NCBI RefSeq assembly: GCF_020667845.1
Contig: NZ_JAFMPQ010000002.1
Coordinates: 186,001 to 250,000 of the forward strand
DNA from: Cognatishimia sp. F0-27
GTDB lineage: Bacteria; Pseudomonadota; Alphaproteobacteria; Rhodobacterales; Rhodobacteraceae
Reading direction: 5' to 3'
DNA: 64,000 nt
The notes beneath the pieces are model-generated. The model was given only the letters and a program-made list of their open reading frames with translations. It made no database searches and had not been told where the DNA came from. Below, piece after piece: positions 36,290 through 45,516 of this stretch (position 1 is the stretch's first letter; each line of letters opens with the position of its first letter). A program made the translations under genes and the position numbers.

Positions 36290-37296
36290 GCGCGGTGCAA
36301 TTCGACTCCGTCTCGATCGTGTTCGGTGACAAGCCCGGAGCGGCGCTGCCGCTCGCGGATGCCGGGCAGTCCCGCCCGGAGATCCAGGCCGCCACGGGGC
36401 AGGTGCTGGGGGTGCATGATTGCTCGCTTGACGTCGAGGAGGGAGAGATCGTTGTCCTGATGGGGCTGTCGGGTTCGGGCAAGTCGACGCTTCTGCGTGC
36501 GGTGAACGGGCTGAACCCGGTGGTGCGTGGTGCTGTGCGCGTCCGGGACGACGGCGAGATGGTGGATGTGGCGCGGTGCTCCGCCGCGCGCTTGCGGCAA
36601 TTGCGGCAAAGCCGGGTGGCGATGGTGTTTCAGCAATTCGGCCTGCTGCCCTGGCGGACGGTTGCGGAAAATGTCGGCTTTGGCCTCGAGCTTGCGGGGC
36701 GTCCGGCGGCGGACCGGGACCGGACCGTGACGGAGCAGCTGGCGCTTGTGGGGCTTGAGGGCTGGGCGGACCGCAAGGTCGGCGAGCTTTCCGGCGGAAT
36801 GCAGCAGCGCGTCGGTCTGGCGCGGGCCTTTGCTACCGACGCACCTGTCCTGTTGATGGATGAGCCGTTCTCGGCGCTGGACCCGCTGATCCGGGCGCGC
36901 CTTCAGGACGAGCTTCTGGAACTGCAACACGCGCTCAGGCGCACGATCATCTTTGTCAGCCACGATCTCGACGAAGCCTTCAAGATCGGCAACCGGATTG
37001 CGATCATGGAGGGTGGCCGCATCGTGCAATCCGGCACCCCGCGGGAGATTTTCTCCAATCCGGCGTCGGACTATGTGGCCGATTTCGTGGCCAACATGAA
37101 CCCGTTGGGCGTATTGACCGCGCGCGATGTGATGACCGGCGGCACCGGCGAACCCGATGACGCGCGGGTGAGCGCGGAAACCCCGATTGCAGAGCTGATG
37201 CCGCGCTTGCAGAACGGCTCCCTGACGGTGACGGAGGCGGGACAGGCGATTGGCACAATCACCGCCGAGAGCCTCGTGGCGCGGTTGACCCGCTGA
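36286..37296 (+). CDS. choV: Choline ABC transporter ATP-binding protein ChoV
   Basis: 336 residues. Walker A GLSGSGKSTLL, Q-loop VFQQFGLLPWRTV, signature LSGGMQQRVGLARAF, Walker B VLLMDEPFSALDPL, H-loop FVSHDLDE. The ChoV/ProV-type C-terminal part (residues about 270-336) has DYVADFVANMNPLGVLTARD and a single short CBS-like tail. An N-terminal insert with QSRPEIQAATGQVLGVHDCS, typical for ChoV, is present. Energises choline uptake with ChoX and ChoW. Confidence 0.94.
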   Translation: MSAVQFDSVSIVFGDKPGAALPLADAGQSRPEIQAATGQVLGVHDCSLDVEEGEIVVLMGLSGSGKSTLLRAVNGLNPVVRGAVRVRDDGEMVDVARCSAARLRQLRQSRVAMVFQQFGLLPWRTVAENVGFGLELAGRPAADRDRTVTEQLALVGLEGWADRKVGELSGGMQQRVGLARAFATDAPVLLMDEPFSALDPLIRARLQDELLELQHALRRTIIFVSHDLDEAFKIGNRIAIMEGGRIVQSGTPREIFSNPASDYVADFVANMNPLGVLTARDVMTGGTGEPDDARVSAETPIAELMPRLQNGSLTVTEAGQAIGTITAESLVARLTR

Positions 37297-37330
37297 GCCG
37301 TGTCCGGGGCGGGATGTGCCGCGCCCCGGG

Positions 37331-37939
37331 TCAGGGGATCATGCGTTTGATCGCCGTCGCATGGGCAGGTGCCGCGCCAAGCACATCCGCCGCGAGGGCG
37401 CGGGCTGCGGCGACGGGGTCTTCTGCGGTGACCATATCGATCAGCCCCCAGCCAAGCGCGGTTTCCACCGGGATTTTCTGTCCGCCCATCAGGATCATGC
37501 GGGCGCGCGACGGGTTGGTCAGCGCGGCCAGCCGCCGTGGATCCGAAGGCTGCGGCAGGAATCCCAGCTTCATCACCGGGTAGAACAGCTTGGCCCCCGG
37601 CACGGACACGCGCAGGTCGCAGGCGAGAAACATCCCCATCGCCCCGCCCGCGCATGTGCCGTTCAGCGCGCAGATGGTGAGCGCATCGAGCGCGGCCAAT
37701 CCGCCGGAAAGCCGCTCCCAGAGCGGCGATGTGGCGAGCCCGGCACGGGCTGCGTCAAGATCGGCGCCCGCGGAAAAAACCTTGCCGCGCCCGGTGAGCA
37801 CAAGCGCGCGGGCGTCGCCCGCGCCCTCGACGACCGCGCAGAGCGCTTCGAGCATCTCTGGGGTCAGCGCGTTGGCCTTGTCGGCCCGATCCAGCCGCAC
37901 CACCCAAAGCCCGTCGGCCCCGCGTTCGCAAGCGATCAT
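37331..37939 (-). CDS. Short enoyl-CoA hydratase/isomerase family protein
   Basis: 202 residues, shorter than the usual 255-265 because the C-terminal helices are missing. Crotonase-fold parts: RLDRADKANALTPEMLEALC, VLTGRGKVFSAGADLDAARA (CoA-binding loop), ALDALTICALNGTCAGGAMG (oxyanion Gly-Gly) and MILMGGQKIPVETALGWGLI. Catalytic acidic residues of true hydratases are not evident, so hydratase, isomerase or hydrolase activity is open. It ends IKRMIP, the normal end of many members, so it is probably a compact form rather than a truncation. It starts inside the SDR stop (ATGA). Confidence 0.8.
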   Translation of the reverse strand: MIACERGADGLWVVRLDRADKANALTPEMLEALCAVVEGAGDARALVLTGRGKVFSAGADLDAARAGLATSPLWERLSGGLAALDALTICALNGTCAGGAMGMFLACDLRVSVPGAKLFYPVMKLGFLPQPSDPRRLAALTNPSRARMILMGGQKIPVETALGWGLIDMVTAEDPVAAARALAADVLGAAPAHATAIKRMIP

Positions 37940-38685
37940 ACGAGGCCGACCCGGGCGCGAATGCTCTCGTCGCGCAGGCTGATTTCGGCGCCAAGCCAGT
38001 CATCTGTTTCGGAGCCGCACATCCAGACAAGCGTTTTGGCCACCCATTCGGGCGGGATGTGGTCGGACCAATCAAGCTGGCTCACCGGGTTGATGCCGGA
38101 GGACTTGATCTCGCGCTGCATCTGGGTGGCAACGGTGCCCGGAGAGAGCGACAGCGCGCGAATCCCGGCCTCGCCATATTCCTTGTGGACCATGCGTGTG
38201 AGCATCAGCGCCCCGGCCTTCGACGCGCAGTAGTGGGACCAGGCCTCTATCGGGTTATGCGCGGCACCGGAACCGATGGTCAGGATTGTGCCACCCCCCT
38301 TGGCCTGCATGACGGGCAACGCGGCGCGCATACCGTGAAAAACCCCCTTGAGATTGATGTCGATGACATCGCCCCATGCATCGGGGTCGGCCTCTGCGAG
38401 ATGCGCGATGGGTTCGATGGCTCCGGCATTGTTCACGAGGATATCAAGCCCGCCATGAGCGTCCACGCAGTTCTGGACGGCCTTTTCGACCTCCCAGTAG
38501 CGCGTGATATCGCAGGGGATGGCAACGGCGGCCTCGCCGATTTCTCCGGCCAGTTCGGCGATGGCATCGGATCCGCGGGCCACGAGCGCGACCTTGGCGC
38601 CGGCCTGTGCAAAGGCGCGGGCAGCCGCTGCGCCGATCCCCCGGCTGGCGCCTGTGATGAGTGCTGTCTTGCCTGAAAGGTCCAT
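37936..38685 (-). CDS. Short-chain dehydrogenase/reductase
   Basis: 249 residues. It has ALITGASRGIGAAAARAFAQ, NNAG in ILVNNAGAIEPIA, GTILTIGSGAAHNPIEAWSH and catalytic YCASK. The stop overlaps the enoyl-CoA hydratase start by 4 bases, so the pair forms an operon, suggesting acyl-CoA or ketone chemistry (inference). GGGAG precedes ATG 38685 and, upstream of that, the CAGCA repeat begins about 15 bases away. Confidence 0.9.
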   Translation of the reverse strand: MDLSGKTALITGASRGIGAAAARAFAQAGAKVALVARGSDAIAELAGEIGEAAVAIPCDITRYWEVEKAVQNCVDAHGGLDILVNNAGAIEPIAHLAEADPDAWGDVIDINLKGVFHGMRAALPVMQAKGGGTILTIGSGAAHNPIEAWSHYCASKAGALMLTRMVHKEYGEAGIRALSLSPGTVATQMQREIKSSGINPVSQLDWSDHIPPEWVAKTLVWMCGSETDDWLGAEISLRDESIRARVGLV

Positions 38686-38700
38686 GCGGCATTCTCCCTG

Positions 38701-38735
38701 TGCTGTGCTGTGCTGTGCTGTGCTGTGCTGTGCTG
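38701..38735. repeat. Pentanucleotide microsatellite, TGCTG x7 (CAGCA on the gene strand)
   Basis: Seven perfect TGCTG copies flanked by CCTG and by further TGCTG units at 38741. It sits 15 bases before the SDR start codon, next to its ribosome-binding site. A change in copy number would alter promoter or RBS spacing; in a longer frame from 38835 the same repeat is translated as AQHST units. Confidence 0.95.
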
Positions 38736-38849
38736 TCGTTTGCTGTGCCGAGACGTAAGCCGCACGGGGTAGGGAATCCAGTCCCTTGACCGCCGGGAGA
38801 TGCGCCGTGACACTGAGGCAATGAAACTCGATCACTCGGAAGGTCCATT

Positions 38850-40361
38850 ATGAAACCGCTCAAAGGTGTTCCCGCGCTTGCATTGATTGCCATGATGCAG
38901 CCGGCTTTTGCAGATGTCTCAGCCCAACAGGTCTGGGACGATCTTGAAGCTTATCTCGAAGGCTTCGGTTATGACGTCACCGGCGACGAGGCGCTTTCCG
39001 GCGGTGTTCTGACCGTGTCGAATGTCGTGATGTCCGTCCCCGTTCCGGATGAAGAGGATGTCGATGTGGCGATCCGCATGGACAGCGTCGTGTTCACTGA
39101 AACCGGCGATGGGGCGGTCTCCGTGGCGTTCCCGCCGGTGATGCCGATCACGGTTTCCGGGCCCGAGGCCACGGTCCGCATCGATTATACCCACGACGGG
39201 CTGGAGATGATGGTGTCGGGCGATGACAGCACGCTGACCTATGCCTACAGCGCCAACCAGCTTGGCCTTGCCCTGGCGGAGCTCGTGGTCGAGGGCGAGA
39301 CCATCCCGCGCGCCAATGCCCGGTTCGACGCCACGATGGGGCCGGTCGAAGGGTCGTCCTCCACCGTCTATGACGGCAGCATGCGGACGATCACGCAGGA
39401 AATGTCGCTTGGAACGCTGGCCTATTCCGGGGCCTTCACCGATCCCGACGGCGGCAATGACAGCGCGTCCATGTCCGGTGAACTGGTGGGTGTCATGGCC
39501 TCCGGCGACAGCGTGGTGCCCGACGAGCTGGACATGGAAGACATGCTGGCGGCTGTCGCGGCCGGCTTCGGCGGGTCGGGCGAGATGCGCCACGGTGGCA
39601 GCAAGCTTGAGTTTTCCGTGACCGAGCGCTCCGGTGTGACCAGCGGCCAGATGAGCTCCGGCTCGGGTCTTCTGGAGGTATCCTTCGGGGGCGAGGGGCT
39701 GTCCTACACCTTGGGCAACACCGATTTTGTCATGGCTCTGACGACGCCGGACGTGCCGTTCCCGATCAACGCGGCCATGGCAGAGACGGGCTTTACCATC
39801 GCGCTGCCGGTGGAGGCCTCCGATACGCCACAGGACGCGGCCCTCGGCGTGACGCTGGGCGGGTTCACCATGTCCGACATGTTGTGGAATATCTTTGACC
39901 CGGGCGCGGCGCTGCCGCGGGATCCGGCGACCGTTGCGCTCGATCTGACGGCGCAGGTGACGCCGTTCTTCAGCCTTCTGGATGCGGAGAAGATGGAAGA
40001 GCTTGGCATGTCGGACGAGGTTCCCGGAGAGCTGAACGCTGTGACGCTGAACGCGCTGACGGTTGAGGCGGCGGGCGCCAAGCTGACAGGCACGGGCGAC
40101 TTCACCTTCGACAACACCGATCTCGAGACCTTTGACGGTATGCCACGCCCGACTGGCAAGATCGACCTTCAGGTTGAGGGCCATAACGGCCTGATCGACC
40201 GGTTGATCTCCATGGGGCTTCTTGCGGAAGAGGATGCCATGGGCGCGCGCATGATGCTGAGCATGTTCACCGTGCCGGGCAGCGGCGCGGACACGGCAAC
40301 TTCGACGATCGAGATCAACGATCAGGCGCAGATTTTCGCGAACGGTCAGCGAATCCAATAA
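38850..40361 (+). CDS. DUF2125 family exported protein
   Basis: 503 residues. Signal peptide MKPLKGVPALALIAMMQPAFA. The mature part is a beta-rich acidic protein with GYDVTGDEALSGGVLTVSNV, VTYTHD-like repeated motifs and a second half (PQDAALGVTLGGFTMSDMLW, ALDLTAQVTPFFSLLDAEKM) that fit the alphaproteobacterial DUF2125 family. Periplasmic or outer-membrane associated; function unknown. GGAAGG lies 6 bases before the ATG. Terminator at 40383. Confidence 0.85.
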   Translation: MKPLKGVPALALIAMMQPAFADVSAQQVWDDLEAYLEGFGYDVTGDEALSGGVLTVSNVVMSVPVPDEEDVDVAIRMDSVVFTETGDGAVSVAFPPVMPITVSGPEATVRIDYTHDGLEMMVSGDDSTLTYAYSANQLGLALAELVVEGETIPRANARFDATMGPVEGSSSTVYDGSMRTITQEMSLGTLAYSGAFTDPDGGNDSASMSGELVGVMASGDSVVPDELDMEDMLAAVAAGFGGSGEMRHGGSKLEFSVTERSGVTSGQMSSGSGLLEVSFGGEGLSYTLGNTDFVMALTTPDVPFPINAAMAETGFTIALPVEASDTPQDAALGVTLGGFTMSDMLWNIFDPGAALPRDPATVALDLTAQVTPFFSLLDAEKMEELGMSDEVPGELNAVTLNALTVEAAGAKLTGTGDFTFDNTDLETFDGMPRPTGKIDLQVEGHNGLIDRLISMGLLAEEDAMGARMMLSMFTVPGSGADTATSTIEINDQAQIFANGQRIQ

Positions 40362-40382
40362 CCTTCATTTTAAACGGCCGAA

Positions 40383-40413
40383 GGGCGCGCCGCATGTCCG
40401 GCGCGCCCTTTTT
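40383..40413 (+). terminator. Rho-independent terminator after the DUF2125 gene
   Basis: 10-bp stem GGGCGCGCCG / CGGCGCGCCC with loop CATGTC and five T. Only 22 bases after the stop. Confidence 0.9.
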
Positions 40414-40535
40414 CGTGGCGGTTGTCCTCGGGCGGGCCGGGGCGTACGACCTGCGCGGGGGCTTTCCAAAGCAAGCCGGCGCGCGGGCCGCCTTGCGGCT
40501 TGGGAAAGGGCGCGCGCGACCGGCGCGGTCGGGGC

Positions 40536-41303
40536 TTACGTCTGAGCGCTCTGGCGCAGGGCCGGAAGCCCGACGCCGGTGCTTTCGAAGCCACCATCGG
40601 CGGCGATCACCTGGCCGGTTACATAAGACGCCTTCCTTGAGCACAGAAAGGCGATCACTTCGGCGATTTCGCGCTCCGACCCGTAGCGGTTGAGCGGAAT
40701 CGCGTCATGATAGGCGTCGATGATCTCCTGCGTGTGCACCGCCATGGCCAGCTTGGTGCGCACCGGGCCGGGGCAGACCACGTTGGCGCGCACGCCCGAC
40801 TCGCCATATTCCGCCGCCTGTTGCTTTGTCAGGTGGATGACGGCGGCCTTGGAGGTGCCATAGGCCACGCGCAGCGTGGAGGCGCGCAGACCCGAGATTG
40901 ACGCGATATTGACGATGGCGCCCCTTGTCTTGGCGAGGTGCGGCGCGGCGGTCTGCGAACAAAAGAACACACCGTCCAGATTGGTGGCCAGAACACGCCG
41001 CCACATGGCCGTGTCGCATTCCGCGATGGGTCCGAATTCCGCAACGCCAGCGTTGTTGACCAACGCATCGATGCGCCCGGCCCATGCGTCGGTTTCGGCG
41101 ACCATGGCTGTCACCGCCTCGGCATCCGACACGTCGCAGAGTATGGGCAGGGCATCCGCGTTCCGCTTGCCGGCTTCCGCAAAAAGCGCGTCGGCGTCCC
41201 GGTCGACCATGACGACGCGCCAGCCATCCGCCAGAAAGAGATCGGTCGTGGCCAGTCCAATGCCGCGGGCGGCCCCGGTGATGATGGCGCAAGGCTGTGT
41301 CAT
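40536..41303 (-). CDS. Short-chain dehydrogenase/reductase
   Basis: 255 residues from ATG 41303. AIITGAARGIGLATTDLFLA, VNNAGVAEFGPIA, IASISGLRASTLRVAYGTSK (catalytic Ser, Tyr-x3-Lys), NVVCPGPVRTKLA and ASYVTGQVIAADGGF. Classical SDR. It is on the same strand as ubiH and separated from it by 87 bases. Substrate unknown; it may belong with the DUF2125 region only by chance. Confidence 0.9.
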   Translation of the reverse strand: MTQPCAIITGAARGIGLATTDLFLADGWRVVMVDRDADALFAEAGKRNADALPILCDVSDAEAVTAMVAETDAWAGRIDALVNNAGVAEFGPIAECDTAMWRRVLATNLDGVFFCSQTAAPHLAKTRGAIVNIASISGLRASTLRVAYGTSKAAVIHLTKQQAAEYGESGVRANVVCPGPVRTKLAMAVHTQEIIDAYHDAIPLNRYGSEREIAEVIAFLCSRKASYVTGQVIAADGGFESTGVGLPALRQSAQT

Positions 41304-41390
41304 GTCGGTCCTTACCGTTGTTTGAATGGTGCGACGGGAGCGCGGCACTGTGATGCCATGCCCGGCGCGCCTGGAAAAGGGGCGGGGGCG

Positions 41391-42602
41391 TCAGGCGCGC
41401 ATCATCTCGGGCAGGTCGCCGCCAAGCCCGGCAGCCTCGCGGATGAAGCTGCGCCGTGCCTCGGGCACAGCGTTGATCGCGGCCATGCCGAGGTCGCGCG
41501 TTGCGCGAACGAGGGGATTGTCGTTGGAAAACAGGCGGTTGAAGATGTCCGTGGCAAGCGCCAGCGTCGCCGTATCGAACCGGCGCCACTCCGCATACCG
41601 GGCCAGAACCACGGGAGAGGCGATGTCTTCCCCTCGCCGTTTCGCGTGTTTGAGAACATCGGCCAGGGCCGCGATGTCGCGCAGACCGGCATTGAGCCCC
41701 TGCCCGGCAATCGGGTGAACCCCATGCGCCGCGTCGCCGACAAGCACCAGCCGCTCGCCGGTGATCGCATTGGCCAGCGTCAGGTTGAGCGGGTAGGTGA
41801 AGCGCGCCCCGGCAATCGAGATATCGCCGAGAAAGTCACCGAACCGGGGCCGCAGGATTGTCAGGTAGTCGGCATCGTCCAGCGCGTTGAAGGCGGCCGC
41901 GTGGGCATCCGTTTCCGACCAGACGATCGAGCTGCGATTGCCAGTCAGCGGGAGGATGGCAAGCGGGCCGGGCGGCAGGAAAAGCTGATGGGCGGTGCCG
42001 TCATGGGGTTTTTCATGCGCGATGGCACAGACCAGTGCGGTCTGCCCGTAGCGCCAGCCGGTCCTGCGGATACCGGCGCGGGTCGCTGTGCCGCTCTGGC
42101 GGCCATCGGCTCCGATCAACAGCCGCGCCGAGAGGGTTTCCCCGTCCTCAAGCGTGACGAAGGCGGCGTGCGGGCTGATCTCCTGAGCGACGACGCGCGC
42201 GCCAAGCCGGTGGGTGATCCGCGGGCTTGCGGCCATGCGATCCATCAGCACGGCGCGCAGGTGACGGTCCTCGATCATGTGCCCCATCGGGCCTTCCTCG
42301 ATCTCCGCGCTCTGGAAATCGAGCCCGAGGAACACCGCGGCATCGCCAACCCGCCCGTCACTGACGCGGATGCGGTTCATCGGTTGGGCATCCGGCGCCA
42401 GATCCGCCCATAAATCCAGCGCCTGCAACAGGCGCACAGAGGTCAGCGCCAGCGCGTAGCTGCGCCCGTCAAACCCGGTGGCGCGCTGCACACCCTCGGG
42501 ATTGGCATCGAGAACCGTGCTGGACAGGCCGATTTCGGCCGCGGCAAGGGCAAGGGTGGCTCCGTTCAGCCCCCCGCCGACAATGATCAAATCGCTGGTC
42601 AT
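41391..42602 (-). CDS. ubiH: UbiH/UbiF/COQ6-family FAD monooxygenase (ubiquinone biosynthesis)
   Basis: 403 residues from ATG 42602. The FAD motif is DLIIVGGGLNGATLALAAAE; the middle DG motif LLIGADGRQS; the C-terminal GD motif with GERLVLVGDAAHGVHPIAGQ, then LNAGLRDIAALADVL. This is the ubiquinone hydroxylase group that adds OH to the benzoquinone ring. In alphaproteobacteria UbiH, UbiF, UbiL overlap in sequence, so the exact ring position is not decided. Divergent from the amidase gene by 88 bases. Confidence 0.88.
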   Translation of the reverse strand: MTSDLIIVGGGLNGATLALAAAEIGLSSTVLDANPEGVQRATGFDGRSYALALTSVRLLQALDLWADLAPDAQPMNRIRVSDGRVGDAAVFLGLDFQSAEIEEGPMGHMIEDRHLRAVLMDRMAASPRITHRLGARVVAQEISPHAAFVTLEDGETLSARLLIGADGRQSGTATRAGIRRTGWRYGQTALVCAIAHEKPHDGTAHQLFLPPGPLAILPLTGNRSSIVWSETDAHAAAFNALDDADYLTILRPRFGDFLGDISIAGARFTYPLNLTLANAITGERLVLVGDAAHGVHPIAGQGLNAGLRDIAALADVLKHAKRRGEDIASPVVLARYAEWRRFDTATLALATDIFNRLFSNDNPLVRATRDLGMAAINAVPEARRSFIREAAGLGGDLPEMMRA

Positions 42603-42690
42603 GCGGCGCAATATGGTGGCGCGGGCGGGATTGTCCATGCGCCCCGCTGCCGCTACCTTCGCCGGATCACGGGCAATGGGAACGGATGGA

Positions 42691-44022
42691 ATGACAAGCT
42701 GGACCAGAATGAGCGCCGCAGAGCTCGGACGCGGAATTGCCAAGCGCGAGATCGACCCGGTGGCGTTGGCCGAGCATTTCCTGATGGCGATCGAAACCCA
42801 TCCGATGGCGTCCCGCATCTATGCCCGCGTCACCGCCGACCGCGCATTGGCGGAGGCGGAGGCGGCCGCACGGCGCGCGAAGGATGGCAAGCGACTGTCC
42901 TTGCTGGATGGTGTGCCGGTCAGCTGGAAGGATCTTTTCGATACGGCCGGGGTGGCCACGGAAGCGGGCTCCGCGCTGCTTGAGGGACGGATGCCCGAAC
43001 GCGATGCGCCGGTTCTGGCCAATGCTACGGCGCTGGGCCTTGTGTGCCTTGGCAAGACCCATATGTCCGAGCTCGCCTTTTCCGGGCTTGGCCTGAACCC
43101 GATCACGGCCACGCCGCCTTGCGTGAACGACCATGACGCGGTTGCGGGCGGGTCGTCTTCGGGGGCGGCGGCGTCGGTTGCGTTCGGGTTGGCGGCGGCG
43201 GCGGTCGGGTCCGATACGGGCGGTTCGGTGCGCATCCCGGCATCGTGGAACGATCTGGTCGGGCTGAAGACCACGTCGGGGCGGGTGACGCTCGACGGGG
43301 TTGTGCCGCTGGCGACCAATTTCGACACCGTTGGCCCGCTGACCCGCACGGTTGAGGATGCGGCGCTCATGCTTGCGGTGATCGAGGGGCATTCGGCGCT
43401 CGATTTGCGCGGCTTGCCGGGTCTCAAAGGGCGGCGGCTCGGGGTGCTCAAGACCATCGTGGAGGATGACATCCGGCCCGGGCCGGAGGCGGCCTATCGT
43501 GGCGCGCTCGACCGGCTCGAAGCGGCGGGGGCCGAGCTCGTTCCGGTCGCGTTTCCGGCGCTTGAAGGGCCGATGGGCGATGCGGGCATCCTCTATACCA
43601 CCGAAGCCTGGGCAATCTGGGGCGAGGCGATCGAGGCCAACCCGGATGCGATGTTTGCGCCGATTCGCGAGCGCTTCGAGGCAGGGCGGTCGCAGGATGC
43701 CGCAAGCTATGTGCGTGCATGGCGGCGCATGATGGCGGTCCGCGCGGACTGGGCGGATGCGATGGCGGGGTTTGACGCAGTGCTCTGCCCGACGGCCCCG
43801 AACTTGCCGCCGAAGATCGACGAGTTGATGAAGCAGGGTGATTATTACGTGACCGAAAACCTGCTGACGCTGCGCAACACGCGGGTCGGCAACCTGATGG
43901 GGTTGTCCGTGTTGACGGTGCCGACCGGTGTGCCGTCCTGCGGCATATCCCTCATGGGGCGCGCGATGGGCGAAGACGGGCTGCTTCAGCTTGGCATGGC
44001 GGTCGAAGCCGCGCTGCGCTGA
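42691..44022 (+). CDS. Amidase-signature family hydrolase
   Basis: 443 residues from ATG 42691 (GGATGGA upstream). The signature enzyme core has catalytic Lys in VSWKDLFDTAG, the Gly/Ser loop DHDAVAGGSSSGAAASVAFG and cis-Ser/Ser in AVGSDTGGSVRIPASWNDLV. The remainder has LMLAVIEGHSAL and the C-terminal TPTGVP-like VLTVPTGVPSCGISLMGRAM. Family hydrolyses amides and is related to GatA, but it lacks gatB/gatC neighbours and so is a stand-alone amidase. Next to the DapC-like aminotransferase. Confidence 0.88.
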   Translation: MTSWTRMSAAELGRGIAKREIDPVALAEHFLMAIETHPMASRIYARVTADRALAEAEAAARRAKDGKRLSLLDGVPVSWKDLFDTAGVATEAGSALLEGRMPERDAPVLANATALGLVCLGKTHMSELAFSGLGLNPITATPPCVNDHDAVAGGSSSGAAASVAFGLAAAAVGSDTGGSVRIPASWNDLVGLKTTSGRVTLDGVVPLATNFDTVGPLTRTVEDAALMLAVIEGHSALDLRGLPGLKGRRLGVLKTIVEDDIRPGPEAAYRGALDRLEAAGAELVPVAFPALEGPMGDAGILYTTEAWAIWGEAIEANPDAMFAPIRERFEAGRSQDAASYVRAWRRMMAVRADWADAMAGFDAVLCPTAPNLPPKIDELMKQGDYYVTENLLTLRNTRVGNLMGLSVLTVPTGVPSCGISLMGRAMGEDGLLQLGMAVEAALR

Positions 44023-44244
44023 GGCGAGAGCGGGCGACAGGATCCGGCGTGTCGGCGGGGGTGACGGTGCAATGCGCCCGCCGTGCCGAAGCGCGTCGGC
44101 GCCGCCGCGCGGATGAGGCTTTCGGGCCACATTGAGGCGCGAAGACGCGGCCATTCTGGACAGAAGGGGGGGCACTTCCCTATCCTGTCCGCAAGCGAGG
44201 CGTCCATGACTTCGCGTATCTGAGGCAGTGAAAAGCAGTTGTCG

Positions 44245-45426
44245 ATGTTCCCCGAGCGGTTCTCGAACCTTCCGGCCTATGCGTTCCCGCGTTTGCGGGC
44301 GCTTCTCGACGCGCATGCGCCGGGCGGTCCCGTGCGCCACATGACCATCGGCGAGCCGAAACACGCCTTCCCGGCGTGGATTTCCGATATTCTCAACGCG
44401 CATATTGCGGAGTTCGGGCAATACCCGCCCAATGAAGGCACGCCTGAGTTGCGCGGCGCCATCGCGGACTGGATCGCGCGCCGCTACGGCGTGACGGTTG
44501 ACCCTGATACGCAGGTGATGGCGCTGAACGGGACGCGCGAAGGGCTTTATAACGCCGGCATGGCCCTCTGCCCCGAAGCCGTTGCGGGCGCCCGCCCGGC
44601 TGTGTTGATGCCGAACCCGTTTTACCAGGTCTATATGATCTCGGCGATTTCGGTCGACGCGGAGCCGGTCTTTGTGCCGGCAACCGAAGAGACCGGGCAT
44701 TTGCCCGATTTTGCAGCCCTGGATCCGGCGGTGCTGGATCGCACCGCGCTGTGCTATATCTGCTCGCCAGCCAATCCCCAGGGCGCGGTGGCCGATGAGG
44801 CCTATTGGCGGGCATTGATCGCGCTGGCGGAACGGCATGATTTCCGCATCCTGGCGGATGAGTGCTATTCTGAGATTTACCGCGATACCCCACCGCCGGG
44901 CGCCTTGCAGGTGGCCGCCGAGGTCGGGGCCGATCCGGAGCGGGTGGCAATTTTCCATTCGCTGTCCAAGCGTTCCAACCTGCCGGGGTTGCGCGCGGGT
45001 TTCGTAGCGGGAGGGCCGGAAACGATCGCGCGGATGAAGCAGTTGCGGGCGTATTCGGGTGCACCGATCCCGCTGCCATTGCAACGCGTGGCCGAAAAGG
45101 TCTGGGCGGACGAGGCGCATGTGGAGGACAACCGCGCGCTTTATCGCGAGAAGTTCGAAACCGCGGATGCCCTTTTTCGCGGTGTGAACGGCTATCGCGC
45201 GCCGCAGGCCGGTTTCTTTCTGTGGTTGCCGGTCGAGGACGGCGAGCAGGCCGCGCTCAAACTCTGGACAGAGACCGGCGTGCGCGTGCTTCCCGGTGCC
45301 TATCTTTCGCGCGATACGGATGCCGGGAACCCCGGCCAGGGATATATTCGCGTGGCGCTGGTCGCCCCGCATGACGACATGGCGGAGGGGCTAAGGCTCA
45401 TCCGTGACAGCCTTTACCGCGCCTGA
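44245..45426 (+). CDS. Fold-type I PLP aminotransferase (DapC-like)
   Basis: 393 residues from ATG 44245 (a TTG at 44239 also opens this frame). Features: FSNLPAYAFPRLRALLDAHA, GEPKHAFPAWISDIL, NPFYQVYMISAISVDAEPVF, CSPANPQGAVA, LADECYSEIYRD (PLP Asp), HSLSKRSNLPGLRAGFVAGG (Schiff-base Lys) and QGYIRVALVAP (Arg). This matches succinyl-diaminopimelate/alanine-type aminotransferases, often found just before ftsK in Rhodobacteraceae; a role in lysine/peptidoglycan precursor supply is plausible but not proven. Confidence 0.85.
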   Translation: MFPERFSNLPAYAFPRLRALLDAHAPGGPVRHMTIGEPKHAFPAWISDILNAHIAEFGQYPPNEGTPELRGAIADWIARRYGVTVDPDTQVMALNGTREGLYNAGMALCPEAVAGARPAVLMPNPFYQVYMISAISVDAEPVFVPATEETGHLPDFAALDPAVLDRTALCYICSPANPQGAVADEAYWRALIALAERHDFRILADECYSEIYRDTPPPGALQVAAEVGADPERVAIFHSLSKRSNLPGLRAGFVAGGPETIARMKQLRAYSGAPIPLPLQRVAEKVWADEAHVEDNRALYREKFETADALFRGVNGYRAPQAGFFLWLPVEDGEQAALKLWTETGVRVLPGAYLSRDTDAGNPGQGYIRVALVAPHDDMAEGLRLIRDSLYRA

Positions 45427-45516
45427 GATGCAGGCGGCGCGGCGCATAAAGGCCTACAGACAAGAAAAAGACGCGGGTCGGGCCTGTCCTGATACCGGCA
45501 AACAATGAGGCGGAGC

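Noticed and set aside
42667-45372. Very long minus-strand open frame (901 codons)
   Set aside because: Antisense of the amidase and aminotransferase genes in GC-rich DNA; no motif, unlike the sense proteins.
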